A stretch of 64,000 nucleotides of DNA from Purshia tridentata (GCA_003254885.1 QANT01009345.1:1-64000); one strand, 5' to 3'; counted from the stretch's first letter, positions 1 to 11,260 are shown. Numbers and translations are program-made. Notes: generated by a model from the sequence alone, not told the origin.

Positions 1-803
1 TTAGAGTTTGATTCATCCAAATATTGAAAAAAGAAACACAATACTAATTACATTATTTTTCCCAATGAAGTATTAGTTACTTACATAGGTATTAGATAGG
101 ATCCATCAGTCCCATTATTATTTCTCACTTAAATAAAATTACTTGCATCACATTTATAGATTACATATATTTAGTAGATATGAGACTCGATCACTAACTT
201 GAAATTGTAGTCGGTAAACATAATTCATTATATTTATTATTAAAAATATATAAATTCGTAGAGGAGCATAATGTGGGACTCCTTTTACTCACCTTTGCTT
301 AATTAGTATTCGAACTATTACCCTAATTTTCGAAAGCATGCAATTAATATGTGTATAGTAATAATCAATTGCAAAAACGTGTTTAACGGTCCCAATTATA
401 GATATGAAGGACCAGCTCCCTCGTGGGCTCATGCATCTCTCAATCTCATCCTTTAATAATCATCCGCACTCTTTTAGATAGTGGAGTAGGTGCTTAATTA
501 CTATATACGATAAGAGTTAAAAAAACGAAAAACGAAAAACAGTTGCTCTCAACAACAGTACGTCCTACTAAAAAACAAGTCACAAAATCGACTCTGCAAA
601 TTGATTACTACGAGACAAAGACTTTTCATTGTCAATTTGTCATATACCACTTTAGTTTAATATCTTATTTGTTAATGTGGAAATTAATGCATAATACGCA
701 TAAAATGTCAATTATCGTGTTTCATTTATAGAAGAATATTCTAAGTTGAAAGTTAAAACCTTGTAGATAAAAATTATTATAAAAATAATAAAATTATATA
801 GTG
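1..803. other. Intergenic, upstream of PPO gene 1
   Basis: AT-rich sequence with no supported gene. The only long open frame here (543-731) is of random composition and begins with a non-ATG codon. The stretch next to 855 must contain the promoter of the first PPO gene. Confidence 0.5.
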
Positions 804-813
804 TATTATAAAA
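804..813 (+). promoter_or_regulatory. Probable TATA box of PPO gene 1
   Basis: The string tattataaaa ends 41 bases before the PPO ATG at 855. That leaves room for only a very short 5' leader. The match is by eye; no transcript evidence is available. Confidence 0.5.
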
Positions 814-854
814 GAGCACACTTGATGTTCACTACTAACCAAAGCTAGCAAACC

Positions 855-2603
855 ATGGCCTTCACCACCACTTGTTTCAGTCCCTTGTTCCCAAACAAGT
901 CGCAAACAGCTTCATCCTTACTAGGAAAACCCAAGCATTGCTTTGTTAGTAGTACTAAAGTGGCATGTAAAGCAACAAATGGTCATGACCACAACACTAG
1001 CAGCGCTAACAACGATCAAATAGAGCAAGGTTTAGCAAAACTGGATAGGCGTAACATACTGCTTGGCCTAGGAGGGCTGTACGGCGCCACCGCTGGGCTC
1101 AAAACCAACCCATTAGCCTTTGCCGCTCCTGTATCAGCCCCAGACCTAACCACATGCGGCCCGGCAGACAAGCCCGACGGTACAACCATAGACTGTTGCC
1201 CACCCACAACCACAACCATCATTGATTTCAAGCTACCCGACCCGGGTCCATTGCGCACTAGACTTTCTGCCCAGGCTGTTGCAAAGGACCCTGTCTATTT
1301 GGCAAAATACAAAAAGGCCATCGAGCTCATGCGGGCCCTACCCGACGACGACCCACGAAGCTTGGCCCAACAAGCTATGGTGCATTGTTCCTACTGTGAC
1401 GGTGGGTACCCACAAGTCGGGTTCTCGGATTTGGAAATCCAAGTCCACTACTGCTGGCTCTTCTACCCCTTCCACCGCTGGTACTTGTATTTCTACGAGA
1501 AGATCATGGGCAAGCTCATCGACGACCCGACGTTCGCCTTGCCCTTCTGGAACTGGGACGCTCCGGCGGGGATGTACATTCCCGAAATATTCACCGACAC
1601 GACCTCGTCTCTCTACGACCAGTACCGAAACGCAGCCCACCAGCCGCCAAAGCTGCTTGACCTGAATTACAGCGGCACCGACGACGACGTCACTGACGAG
1701 ACGAGAATCAGGGAGAATCTTACGACCATGTACCAGCAGATGGTGTCGAAGGCCACCAGTCACCGGCTGTTCTTCGGGGAGCCGTACAGCGCCGGCGACG
1801 ATCCCAGCCCCGGCGCAGGCAACATCGAGAGTATTCCCCACAACAACATCCACTTCTGGACTGGGGACCCTACGCAGACCAACGGGGAGGACATGGGAGC
1901 GTTCTACTCTGCGGGGCGTGATCCTCTGTTTTACTCCCACCATTCCAACGTGGACCGCATGTGGTCGATATACAAATCACTGGGTGGGACCGACATCGAA
2001 AAAACCGACTGGCTGGACACCGAGTTTTTGTTCTACGACGAGAACAAGAACCTGGTGCGCGTCAAGGTCCGGGACTCGCTCGACACCAAAAAGCTCGGCT
2101 ACGTTTATGAGGACGTGAAGATTCCGTGGCTCACGTCCAAGCCCACCGCTCGCAAATCCAAGAACAAGAGGAAGGCGGCGGTTTCGTCGGCTGACCTGAC
2201 CACCAAGTTCCCGGCGACGCTGGACTCCATTATCAGCGTTGAGGTGGCGAGGCCGTCCACGACGAAGAGGAGCAAGGCGGAGAAGAAGGCGGAGGAGGAG
2301 GTGCTGGTGATTCAGGGGATTGAGTTCGCGGGGAACGAGACGGTGAAGTTCGACGTCTACGTGAACGACGACGCGGACTCGCTGGCGGCTAAGGACAAGT
2401 CGGAGTTCGCGGGAAGTTTTGTGCACGTGCCGCACAAGCACAAGAAGAATGTGAAGACGAACCTGAGGTTGGGGATAACCAATTTGTTGGAGGAGTTGGG
2501 AGCCGAAGGAGACAGCAGTTTGGTGGTGACTTTGGTGCCGAGGGCTGGGAAAGGGCCGATCACCATTGGTGGCTTCAAGATCGAGCTTATTTCCACCACC
2601 TGA
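855..2603 (+). CDS. PPO: Polyphenol oxidase (catechol oxidase), thylakoid lumen
   Basis: Intronless 582-residue enzyme that oxidises o-diphenols to o-quinones with O2 (browning, defence). Residues 1-40 look like a chloroplast transit peptide ending near VACKA. A twin-arginine lumenal signal (RRNILLGLGG, about 65-74) follows, with likely cleavage near AFA/AP at 90. CuA ligands are H177, H198 and H207, with the thioether cysteine at C181. CuB ligands are H329, H333 and H363. F350 is the gate residue and E325 the water-keeper glutamate. The DWL domain starts near 385 and the KFDV domain (VKFDVYVND) lies near the C terminus. Length is normal for the family and all ligands are present. The residue after the first CuB histidine is Asn (H329-N330), unlike the Gly in the neighbouring copy. 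The ATG follows a TATA box closely. The paralogue begins 5.5 kb downstream on the same strand and is clearly diverged, so this is not a fresh duplication. Confidence 0.96.
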   Translation: MAFTTTCFSPLFPNKSQTASSLLGKPKHCFVSSTKVACKATNGHDHNTSSANNDQIEQGLAKLDRRNILLGLGGLYGATAGLKTNPLAFAAPVSAPDLTTCGPADKPDGTTIDCCPPTTTTIIDFKLPDPGPLRTRLSAQAVAKDPVYLAKYKKAIELMRALPDDDPRSLAQQAMVHCSYCDGGYPQVGFSDLEIQVHYCWLFYPFHRWYLYFYEKIMGKLIDDPTFALPFWNWDAPAGMYIPEIFTDTTSSLYDQYRNAAHQPPKLLDLNYSGTDDDVTDETRIRENLTTMYQQMVSKATSHRLFFGEPYSAGDDPSPGAGNIESIPHNNIHFWTGDPTQTNGEDMGAFYSAGRDPLFYSHHSNVDRMWSIYKSLGGTDIEKTDWLDTEFLFYDENKNLVRVKVRDSLDTKKLGYVYEDVKIPWLTSKPTARKSKNKRKAAVSSADLTTKFPATLDSIISVEVARPSTTKRSKAEKKAEEEVLVIQGIEFAGNETVKFDVYVNDDADSLAAKDKSEFAGSFVHVPHKHKKNVKTNLRLGITNLLEELGAEGDSSLVVTLVPRAGKGPITIGGFKIELISTT

Positions 2604-2827
2604 GCAACTCAACTTCTTCTTCTTGCTCTGTTTTCTCCAGAATAATTTTCTGTTACCGTTTCTGTCTTTCAGATGTCTACGTTTTAAATTAGCTTTATGA
2701 TCATCCTGTTTAAAATTTTGTTGACTCTGTTAGTACAAAAAACACAACGCAGAGTAAAACAGGGCTTTAAATAAACTCGAGACTTAGCAAAAATGTGAGA
2801 AGAGTGTAAAATCTAGAACAAATCTTT

Positions 2828-2899
2828 TATCAGAGCCAGGTTTCGATCCTGGGACCTGTGGGTTATGGGCCCACCACGCTTCCGCTGCGCCACTCTGAT
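2828..2899 (-). tRNA. tRNA-iMet: Initiator tRNA-Met (CAT)
   Basis: Read on the minus strand, the 72-base segment starts ATCAGAG and ends CTCTGAT plus discriminator A, giving a perfect 7-bp acceptor stem. The anticodon arm TGGGCCCATAACCCA carries a CAT anticodon, and the T arm contains GGATCGAAACC. It matches the plant cytosolic initiator tRNA-Met as I remember it. There is no intron, which is correct for the initiator (plant elongator tRNA-Met has one). A TTTT run about 17 bases past the 3' end could be the Pol III terminator. It lies 225 bp past the PPO stop, on the opposite strand. Confidence 0.95.
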
Positions 2900-5737
2900 T
2901 TGTTGAAATTTATACAACTCTTTCATATCATAAATGTATGTCTGCATACTCAACCACCACATAAATAGGACTAATGTTAGACAATTCCGAATGGTTAATG
3001 GATGAAATTTGTGTACTTTTCAAGTGTAAACATGTGCAAAATACTTACAGATAAATACGTGGGTATGCATGTATTGTAAAAATAAATAGACCCATAATCG
3101 GATAAATTTTTATTTAATAAAATTACTCTAAAAATTACATTATTCTATAAAAAATGGTCACCTACATGGCTACATAAAAAGTCGTAAAACAAATGTGCTA
3201 TTAGAGGAAGCAGAGAGAGGCCATGGATCGAGTGAAAGAAAAAAAATATACTCAATATTAATTAGTTACTGTGATGAGAACAAGTAGGCAATTAAAGGGT
3301 AATATTAATATTGAAAAATTGAGATAGCAGATAATGGGTTCGGATTGAATGAATGAAAAAACAAAATTAAAGCTTGAAGGAAGAAAATTAAGGTTGCTTA
3401 CATTAGTTTTGGCCATTCTTGGGGAGCTGAGCTGACCAGGGTTTCATCATCGTTACAATTGACAATCAAGAAGGCCAAGGACAAGGACCTATCTAGTACG
3501 TACCTTACCAACCATGTTCATGCAACAAAGAATGGAATTTGCTCTCATAGAATGCAATCGATCTGATCAAGCAGTGAGGGCACGTACAGTAGCATGGCCA
3601 ATAAGTACAAGGCGTTGGTACATAGAGGCAACATCAGCAAAAATAAACAGAGAATTAGAGCCTAGAGAGGAAGAAGAAGAGGCCATGAACGAAGAGATCA
3701 AGGAAGTGGTGCCTCTTATTAATATATTTCACCAACTTTTGTAGAAATTTATTCAGTTTTAAGTTCGTACAATGATAATGTTGGAAGTACAGTTTTAAGA
3801 TATAGTACAGCGCAGTAGTACACTTACAATGTCATTTTTTTGTAAGAAAAAATATTTTTCAATAAAGAATTATGACAACAATCGTACGTAGAGAGTTTCA
3901 TGATTGACCTATTAGGTTTGTCGGTTTGCTCTTACTTTCTTTTAAGAAGCCTTTGACCCACTCTTCAGCATTTCTTCAAAGTTACCTGTCCAAGCCCATG
4001 CTAAACTCTCTTTTTTTTTTTTNTTTTTTTTGGCCAAGAAGCCCATGCTAGGCTTAAACCAAGCCCACCTAGCACCCCTTTTTTATCATATGAATTAAGT
4101 TTGAAACCCTGAACTCAATAGGAGACACATCATATGGCTTTAACAAGGGCAAATGCCATGGACTTATATACAAATTATAATGTTCCTAAACACTCCACTT
4201 CAACACAAGTTATTTAATTTAATCAGAACTTATCAGGATCTTCCTTTATTTAATTTCAAGTGTTGCTTATCCATTTCGGGATTCTGATGAAGACCGTTAA
4301 ATGAATTGAATGGTTTAGATCTTTCTAAGGCAGAGAACCGCAAGTGTTCAAACTGCAGGGAATTAGGATCTTCATTTTGTAATATTGACTGAATCTCTTT
4401 TCACAACCTTGTAAAGTTGCATAAGAAAGCTCGCATCGCCTTTGCTACGTGGGTTCCAGCACATCAACAAGGGGATATGAATTTATAATGATCCCTCGTA
4501 TGAACATGGATTAGGATCCTATTCATGTGAGCACTTCCTATTCACTTCAACTACTGTTTGGAGAAATGCCATATCTCATTTAGAATTATAGTACGGATAA
4601 TGTTTGAGTCCTCAAGCTTGAGGACCCAGTTGTCTTCAAAAGCTAAGATGGACCAATTATTAGGCTACACATGTTTTTCCATGAAAAAAATTCAAATATG
4701 TTTTCCATTAAAAAAAAGTTTTTCCATTAAAAAAATTAAGTTACAAAATTAACAAGTATATTAATTTCCAAATAGAGCAGCCTAACTTTCTGACCACGTT
4801 CCTAACAAATTAGCTCATAAATTTATTTGGACTACAACTAATTAATAAGCACGTTCAACTGTAGAAGTTTGAATATATAGTGCCAAAACAAAAAAAATGT
4901 AGAAGTTTGAATGGGTATAAGAAATACAGTGATATATAAGATAAGAGTTTGAGACTTTATATGCACCAATGTATGCTTGCTTGTCAACCTTTCCTAAGTG
5001 GCCAAAGTTATTATTTTCTTCGCTTCCCAGTTAATTGAAATTGTAAGACAACGATTGGCACAAAAGGTAAATCTAGCTAGCCAAAGCCTGCTACTTTGGT
5101 TATCTTTATAACTACTTTGACCAAAACAAATTAAATTTGAATTTGCCAATAAACCTTATGGTTTTCTTCCACTTGTTGTATATAATTTATAAAAGAGATC
5201 GTGGTGACAACATCGATGCCTGGCGTACGAAACCATATATATATAAATAAATCTTAATCTACTCGCAGATCTACAATTAGTTAAATTCGATTTTTTTTTT
5301 AATTCTTTTTCTGGGAGGTACATGAATCATTAAATTAATAATTTGACTAAAAAATATTGTAAATATTGGGGAATGAACAAGAGGAGAAGGCCGATGGGGG
5401 AGAGAAAGTCTAATTCAACAACAGCAGCATATGCCCCACACGTGGTTTGATTTCTCTTTAAACAAAATTATCCCCTTCTGGGTTCAGACCTCCTGTATCA
5501 ACTTTCAATTGGGCTGCCAATTTTGTAATTAAATTATTAATTCTCAATTTTTAATTAATTAAGTCTTACTTCATCATATCATGATTTTCACCTTTTCTCA
5601 TTTACCTCACTTTTCCTTCAGCATCAAAACAGTTGCGAGAATGGGGTCGTGGGGATATCTTATTGAAGCAAGGATCATTAAAATTAAATAACATATATTA
5701 CATCTCATGATATTCATGATTTGATGCAGAAACTAAA
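2900..5737. other. Intergenic between tRNA and solo LTR
   Basis: AT-rich with no supported gene. A frame at 3514-3744 (76 codons, several ATGs, acidic tail) resembles nothing I recognise. A poly-T run near 4011-4031 contains an undetermined base, marking a hard-to-sequence homopolymer. The rest shows no clear terminal repeats or conserved motifs. Confidence 0.4.
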
Positions 5738-6016
5738 TGTTTGGTAACTGAGAAATATAGAGAGAAAAGAGAGAAGAGGAAAAAATGAAGAAACAGATAT
5801 GACTATTGTATTATATTTTGCTGTTGTCTATAGAGTAAGAGGTTACAATATATAGTTAAGCTTAATAACATGTTAATTATGTCTTAAGACAACCAACACT
5901 CACTAATCACAACTAACAGTAAATTAGCATACTAACTAATAACTAAGCTGGCACAACAGTATAACAAACTATAAGCTGACGTAGCAGCTTATATAACCAA
6001 CCTATTCTGGTTAACA
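5738..6016 (-). mobile_element. Solo LTR, copia-type (fossil)
   Basis: On the minus strand the segment begins TGTTAACCAGAATAGG and ends CAGTTACCAAACA, the TG...CA termini of an LTR. A TATATAAG promoter-like motif lies early in it and a CT-rich tract near the 3' end, an arrangement typical of short plant Ty1/copia LTRs. The length is about 279 bp. No internal coding region and no second LTR lie nearby, so it appears to be a solo LTR left by recombination. I do not see a clean target-site repeat, which suggests some age. Confidence 0.7.
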
Positions 6017-6670
6017 ACATCTAGTTATAAGCAATCAAATTGAGTTGAACAAATTAATTTGAGATTATGGCAATTAATTAATCATTTAATTTACGTGTCC
6101 AACAATGTTAATTGGTTTCAGAGGTGGCAATGTGCCCCACGAGTGATCATGAATAATGTTAATGTATACAAAGACAATGTGGACGTATTATATATTTGTT
6201 AGTGATCGGTGTCAGTTTTTCCACATGGTGAATTAAACAAACATTTTCCTTCTGGCTTGCATTAGTGCATTAATTAATATTCAACGAATTGCCTAATGGA
6301 TTTGGTAAACTAAACCTCACCACTGACATAATTAAACAAAACTTTTTAAATAATTCCATCACAGAATTATGAATATTTTTTCAAAAACCCATAGCAAGTT
6401 TCTTTCAACCTGCCCTGTGTCACGTTGCTAAATCTCACCTACGTTTGACAAAAACCAAGTTTTGCTTAGGAACATTACCCGTATATCCTGCATTTATATA
6501 TTCATTTTCCCCGGCCTTCTGCTAGCAAAACAAAATCCAATATATATATTCGTTTCTAGATTGCATCTCAATCACATCAATTCAAGGAACTTTGCGTAAA
6601 AAGACAATTTAAGTACTAAAAGTCTAAAACCAAGAAGACTTGGGAGATATAAATTAAGGGAAAAGATTAT

Positions 6671-7426
6671 GGGGCTCAAAATTATGCCTCAATTTGTGCC
6701 TCAATGATATGGAAAATCCTTATCATTTGAAGCAAATATATTTTAAATTAAATATTCCACATCATTATAAGTAAAATATCCAATTTACCCTTGTGTGCAA
6801 ATCTGAAAATTCAAGTTGTCTTCCTCATCTAGATTGACATTTGCTTCTGCGCTGGTTGGCTGCGTCAGCATGTTGATTGCTGCAATGTCTATGTTTCTGC
6901 ATCTAGATGTTTTTTTCTATCCATGTAGGTTTTGAGTATTTTTGTTTTGTTTTTAAATTTTGATCTGATTTTGAAGAAATATGATATGATTATCTTGAAC
7001 GAGTTTGTATTGTGGCTGTGTTTCTATTCTTTGTAGTTTTTCACAAATCTTTATGGTTAGTTTAATGGTGAAAAATTCAAGGGCTTTAATAGAAAATGTG
7101 AATTTGAGTTCACTTGAAGAATGAAGAGAATGGGATGCAAGTGGGGTGATTTCGGGAAGAATGAATGGTCGATCTCATCTGGTCCTTATATATGGAAGGG
7201 ATGATCAAATTAATCATCCACCATTTTTTGTTAACAATAGGGATTGCAAGGCTTGTTGCATGGTCTCATTGCAAGATATGTTGTTCATCTCTTCAGGCTA
7301 AAGCAACAAACATAGATAAATTGGTATTTGACTCATTGTGATGGGTAGAATTTAAATTAGTTTCAAATGATGTGGCTTTACCATGTCATTGAGGCACAAG
7401 TTGAGGTACACATTTTTGAGGCGCTC
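6671..7426. mobile_element. Nonautonomous DNA transposon with ~50-bp terminal inverted repeats
   Basis: The left end (6671-6720) and the reverse complement of the right end (7426 back to about 7374) align at roughly 80 percent over about 50 bases. They share blocks such as CTCAAAA and TTGTGCCTCAATGA. The 756-bp interior has no long open frame, so the element is nonautonomous. Flanking 9-mers (aaagattat / taacattac) agree at 6 of 9 positions, which would fit an old 9-bp Mutator-type target repeat, but this is weak. The superfamily is therefore uncertain. Confidence 0.65.
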
Positions 7427-8054
7427 TAACATTACTCATAAATTAATATACCATGGAGAAAAGGTAATTGTAAACTCCATTTATTGCTAAAAAATCTACA
7501 TATATGAGACGCTTATGTTATTAGCAATAATCTAGAACATACGTTCAATAAAACAATAAACATATAATTAGTAATTAAAGATTTAGACATTATTAACATA
7601 AGTATATATGAAGTTTTTTTTTGTAATTTATATGATTTCAGTTCAAAACTTTGTTGGGCAGACAAACATGACAAATTATAATTTATAGGTTTTATTAAGT
7701 CTTTATTTATTATTTATTAATTTATTCTTTATCACCGTCCATCATGACTCATGAGGTCCATGACTCATGAGGAACCATTTGGACTTTAATCTTTTTACTT
7801 GCTGTATTAAAAAAGACTTACTCCCATTTTGTCCTTACATAGCGCCTAGCTCTATCGAATTAAGAAGATAAACATGGATTACTTACCTACTGATGAGAGA
7901 AGATTCTCTGCAACTTCGTTCTATCTATTCCCACGTGGTGTAAGAGTTTGCTTGTCAAATTTTATGATTATTCTTTGTCAACTAGATCCGGCTGCTGCCA
8001 ACTTACATAGTATTTTCTGCATGGCTATTAGCTAGAAAGGTAGAACTCTGTTTG
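7427..8054. other. Promoter-side intergenic of PPO gene 2
   Basis: AT-rich and non-coding. It contains a short direct repeat of catgactcatgagg near 7743-7770. No gene is supported. It separates the transposon end from the second PPO TATA box. Confidence 0.4.
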
Positions 8055-8064
8055 TTTATAAAAG
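8055..8064 (+). promoter_or_regulatory. Probable TATA box of PPO gene 2
   Basis: The string tttataaaag lies about 50 bases before the chosen ATG at 8112. The position fits a short 5' leader, as in the first PPO gene. Confidence 0.5.
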
Positions 8065-8111
8065 CAAGCCGCTTTTGAGCTTTATCTTTGTACCCAACTA
8101 AGCCAGAGGCC

Positions 8112-9911
8112 ATGGCTTCTTTGTCACCTGCACTAGTCACCACCCCAACCATTCCCACTACCTCTAAAACTTCTCTCTGTCCCGCCACTCAGATTTCCTT
8201 AATCGGAAAACCTAGGCGTTCCGTTGCACGTAGGCTTGTTTCATGCAAAGCCACAAACAACGACCAAAACCCTTCCAATGATGCAAAACCTAGTCTATCA
8301 AAAGTAGATAGGAGAAATGTGCTTCTTGGTCTGGGAGGGCTGTATGGCGTGGCGGGTCTCGGCGCTGACCCGTTTGCCTTTGCCAAGCCGGTGGCGCCAC
8401 CGGATGTATCCAAATGTGGCCCCGCGGACTTGCCTCCAGGTGCAGAAGCCACCAACTGTTGCCCACCAGCCGCCTCAAAAATAATAGACTTCAAGCTCCC
8501 CTCCCCCACCCCTTTGCGCGTGAGGCCGGCAGCTCACGCCGTGGACAAAGCCTATATTGAAAAATACACCAAGGCCATTGAGCTCATGAAAGCCCTCCCG
8601 GACGATGACCCGCGTAGCTTTAAGCAACAGGCCAACGTGCATTGTGCTTACTGCGACGGTGCTTACGACCAAGCCGGGTTTCCGGATCTGGAGCTCCAAA
8701 TCCACAACTCCTGGCTCTTCTTCCCCTTCCACCGCTACTACCTCTACTTCCACGAGAAGATCTTGGGCTCCCTCATTGGCGACCCCACATTCGCCTTGCC
8801 TTTCTGGAACTGGGATGCTCCCGCCGGCATGCCGTTGCCGGCCATCTACGCCAACCCCAATTCGCCTCTCTACGACAAGTTCAGAGCCGCCAACCACCAG
8901 CCGCCGACTCTCGTTGACCTCGACTTCAACGGCACGGAAGATTCGGTCTCCAACGAGACCCAAATCAATGCCAACCTCAAAATCATGTACAGGCAAATGG
9001 TGTCCAACGCCAAGACCCCGCAGCTGTTCTTCGGGAACCCATACCGGGCCGGAGACGAGCCAGACCCGGGTGGTGGGTCCATCGAAGGGACCCCACATGG
9101 GCCGGTTCACTTGTGGACCGGTGACAACACCCAGCCCAATTTCGAAGACATGGGGAACTTCTACTCGGCTGGTAGAGACCCCATCTTTTTCTCCCACCAC
9201 TCCAATGTTGATCGAATGTGGAGCGTATGGAAAACACTCGGAGGCAGACGAACGGACATAACGGACACAGATTGGTTAGACTCCGGGTTTCTGTTCTACG
9301 ACGAGAACGCGCAGATGGTGCGCGTGAAGGTACGCGACTGCCTCGAGACTAAAAACCTTGGGTACGTATACCAAGACGTGAACATCCCGTGGCTGGAGTC
9401 AAAGCCTACGCCCCGGCGAGCGAAGGTGGCATTAGGAAAAATAGCTAAGAAGCTCCACGTGGCGCACGCGGCTGACAACTCGAGTGCGAGCAAGGTGGTG
9501 GCTAGGGCGGCGTTCCCGATAAACAAGCTGGACACGAAGATCAGCACGGTGGTGACGAGGCCGAAGCAGAAGAAGAGGAGCAAGAAGGAGAAGGAGCACG
9601 AGGAGGAGATACTGGTGATCGAGGGGATCGAGTTCGACCGTAACGTGGCGGTGAAGTTTGATGTGTATGTGAATGACGAGGATGACTTGCCAAGCGGGCC
9701 TGACAAGTCGGAGTTTGCCGGAAGCTTTGTGAGTGTGCCACATAGGCACAAGCATAAGAAGAAGATCAACACCATATTGAGGTTGGGGTTGACAGACTTG
9801 TTGGAGGATTTGGATGCTGAGGATGATGAAAGCGTCGTGGTCACTTTGGTTCCAAGATATGGAGCTGAAAACGTTAAGATTGGTGGTATCAGGATTGAGT
9901 TTGATTCTTAG
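8112..9911 (+). CDS. PPO: Polyphenol oxidase (catechol oxidase), thylakoid lumen
   Basis: Intronless, 599 residues from the ATG at 8112. An in-frame ATG 24 bases earlier (8088) is less likely because MASLSPALVT is the usual Rosaceae PPO start and sits right after the leader. The transit peptide ends near VSCKA (45). A twin-arginine lumenal signal (RRNVLLGLGG, 67-76) follows, with cleavage near FAFAK at 91. All ligands are in place: H177, C181, H198, H207 (CuA) and H329, H333, H363 (CuB), with gate F350 and water-keeper E325. The first CuB histidine is followed by Gly (H329-G330), as in classic apple-type catechol oxidases. The DWL and KFDV domains are intact. Residue numbering through the copper core is identical to the upstream paralogue, while the linker near 430-500 is longer. 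The third CuB block (DPIFFSHHSNVDRMW) is canonical. Confidence 0.96.
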   Translation: MASLSPALVTTPTIPTTSKTSLCPATQISLIGKPRRSVARRLVSCKATNNDQNPSNDAKPSLSKVDRRNVLLGLGGLYGVAGLGADPFAFAKPVAPPDVSKCGPADLPPGAEATNCCPPAASKIIDFKLPSPTPLRVRPAAHAVDKAYIEKYTKAIELMKALPDDDPRSFKQQANVHCAYCDGAYDQAGFPDLELQIHNSWLFFPFHRYYLYFHEKILGSLIGDPTFALPFWNWDAPAGMPLPAIYANPNSPLYDKFRAANHQPPTLVDLDFNGTEDSVSNETQINANLKIMYRQMVSNAKTPQLFFGNPYRAGDEPDPGGGSIEGTPHGPVHLWTGDNTQPNFEDMGNFYSAGRDPIFFSHHSNVDRMWSVWKTLGGRRTDITDTDWLDSGFLFYDENAQMVRVKVRDCLETKNLGYVYQDVNIPWLESKPTPRRAKVALGKIAKKLHVAHAADNSSASKVVARAAFPINKLDTKISTVVTRPKQKKRSKKEKEHEEEILVIEGIEFDRNVAVKFDVYVNDEDDLPSGPDKSEFAGSFVSVPHRHKHKKKINTILRLGLTDLLEDLDAEDDESVVVTLVPRYGAENVKIGGIRIEFDS

Positions 9912-10723
9912 ATTAATTCAACGCCCCAATATTCACGATGGATCTGTTGGGAGTTTTTCCTTTTGTTTTATTGTTTTCAAATAATGAATGATGAAATGTG
10001 TGTGTACAAATAAATATCACAGTAAGCACACTTTGGTGCTAGCTTCACCACTTGAAAGATGATGTTGTTTAGTTTTTAATGACAGAAATCATTTGTTCGT
10101 TAATTTTGATGTTTTTTGTTATGCATTCAATATTGTTACTAATTAATGCGGATATAGTACCGGCCCTACCGGGTCTAGCGAATGGCATGGTGGCGGGACC
10201 CTTGATCCCTCTTAGCCGCCGCTTAGGGTGCATCGAGCTAGGTGAAGGTCACGGAGGTAATTAAAATCCAAAAAATTAAGATAATAATTAGCAATCTACT
10301 ATATATAAATACCGATTTGACCGTTGACCCAGATTGAGTGCTTCATACCAATACCAAATAATGCGTTGAAAATTAGCTGGCTTGTTTTTGATAAATTGAA
10401 AAGTAGTTGTTTGAGAAGTGAGAATCCAAAGTTCATATAATTTAATATTCATCGAAAACCTTAATATATGGTTTTGAGTTATTTTGAATTGTAGATGAAT
10501 AAGGAATCGAAGTGTGGATGGAAACTCAAGTGCCCTTCAAGTTCTATTAGCCACTAATTTGTGACAATTAAATTAGTGCCCTTCACGTAATTGCTTAAAT
10601 AATTTATGCTAGCCGGCCACTAGCACTAGCACTAGCTTAGACAATTGTATATACAAGCAAGTTGATCGATCAATGTGGTCACATAGAAATTGAATAACCA
10701 AATTGCAAAGCTAGCATGTATAA
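9912..10723. other. Intergenic downstream of PPO gene 2
   Basis: Mostly AT-rich. One GC-rich island (about 10157-10258) stands out and is open on the plus strand, but I recognise no product. No gene is supported. Confidence 0.35.
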
Positions 10724-10973
10724 CTATTAACTAGGAGAAATAATTACTATATCATGAATATCCATACATATATATATATATATGTGTGTGTGTGTGTATG
10801 TACATGCCTGGATATATTAGGCGTGCACTCGCAATACTTGTAGGACAAGCCTCGATCTTGCTTCCTGCTTTTGCAAAATGGTGAGTGGAGTTCTTGCTGA
10901 TTAGGTGATGTACGTTTATATACACAGAATTATTCTGCATAATCTCAATACTGCCCCTTTAAGTACAGTTAGT
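10721..10973. repeat. Copy A of a ~250-bp near-identical doublet
   Basis: The segment from taactattaactagg to aagtacagttagt recurs at about 11261-11520 with only a few substitutions and different (TA)n/(TG)n lengths. Copy A ends exactly at an undetermined base (10974). Copy B runs on smoothly into unique sequence. The layout fits two alleles placed in series rather than a true tandem duplication. Confidence 0.85.
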
Positions 10974-10974
10974 N

Positions 10975-11259
10975 GCGAAGGTAACGGAAGGATTATCGTT
11001 TGCTATATAAGAAAGGTTGTGACCCCATGAAAAGGGATCGAAATCAAGAAAGAAAAGAGACATACTGAGAGATATTTAGAATTATTTTCATTCATTTTGG
11101 CATCGGAGTGTTATTGCAGGTACACCCTACGGGAGATTTCAACAATTCAAGGAGACGAAGAAGTTCGAAGCAAGCGCAACGATCGAGTGGAGGGCTCATA
11201 GTTGGCTGGTTGATTGTTGATTGTTAAAATTAGGCCCAGCAAGAATTTTAGCATCAACA
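10975..11259 (+). mobile_element. Partial LTR (fossil), 3' portion, next to an undetermined base
   Basis: The segment ends AATTTTAGCATCAACA, a common plant LTR 3' end. It aligns along its length with the reverse complement of 44732-45008, the 3' half of the solo LTR described there. The 5' portion is absent because the sequence is interrupted at 10974. No internal region is present. The five bases after it (ataac) also occur at 10720-10724, just where copy A begins, as expected for a 5-bp target-site repeat. The superfamily cannot be assigned without internal sequence. Confidence 0.75.
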
Positions 11260-11260
11260 A

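Noticed and set aside
1338-1943. 201-codon minus-strand frame inside PPO1
   Set aside because: Shadow of the GC-rich PPO coding sequence; composition is low-complexity Val/Arg and there is no domain.
3514-3744. 76-codon plus-strand frame with acidic C terminus
   Set aside because: No family resemblance, no recognisable promoter or partner exons; length is compatible with chance.
8475-9200. 241-codon minus-strand frame inside PPO2
   Set aside because: Antisense shadow of the PPO coding sequence, like that in PPO1.
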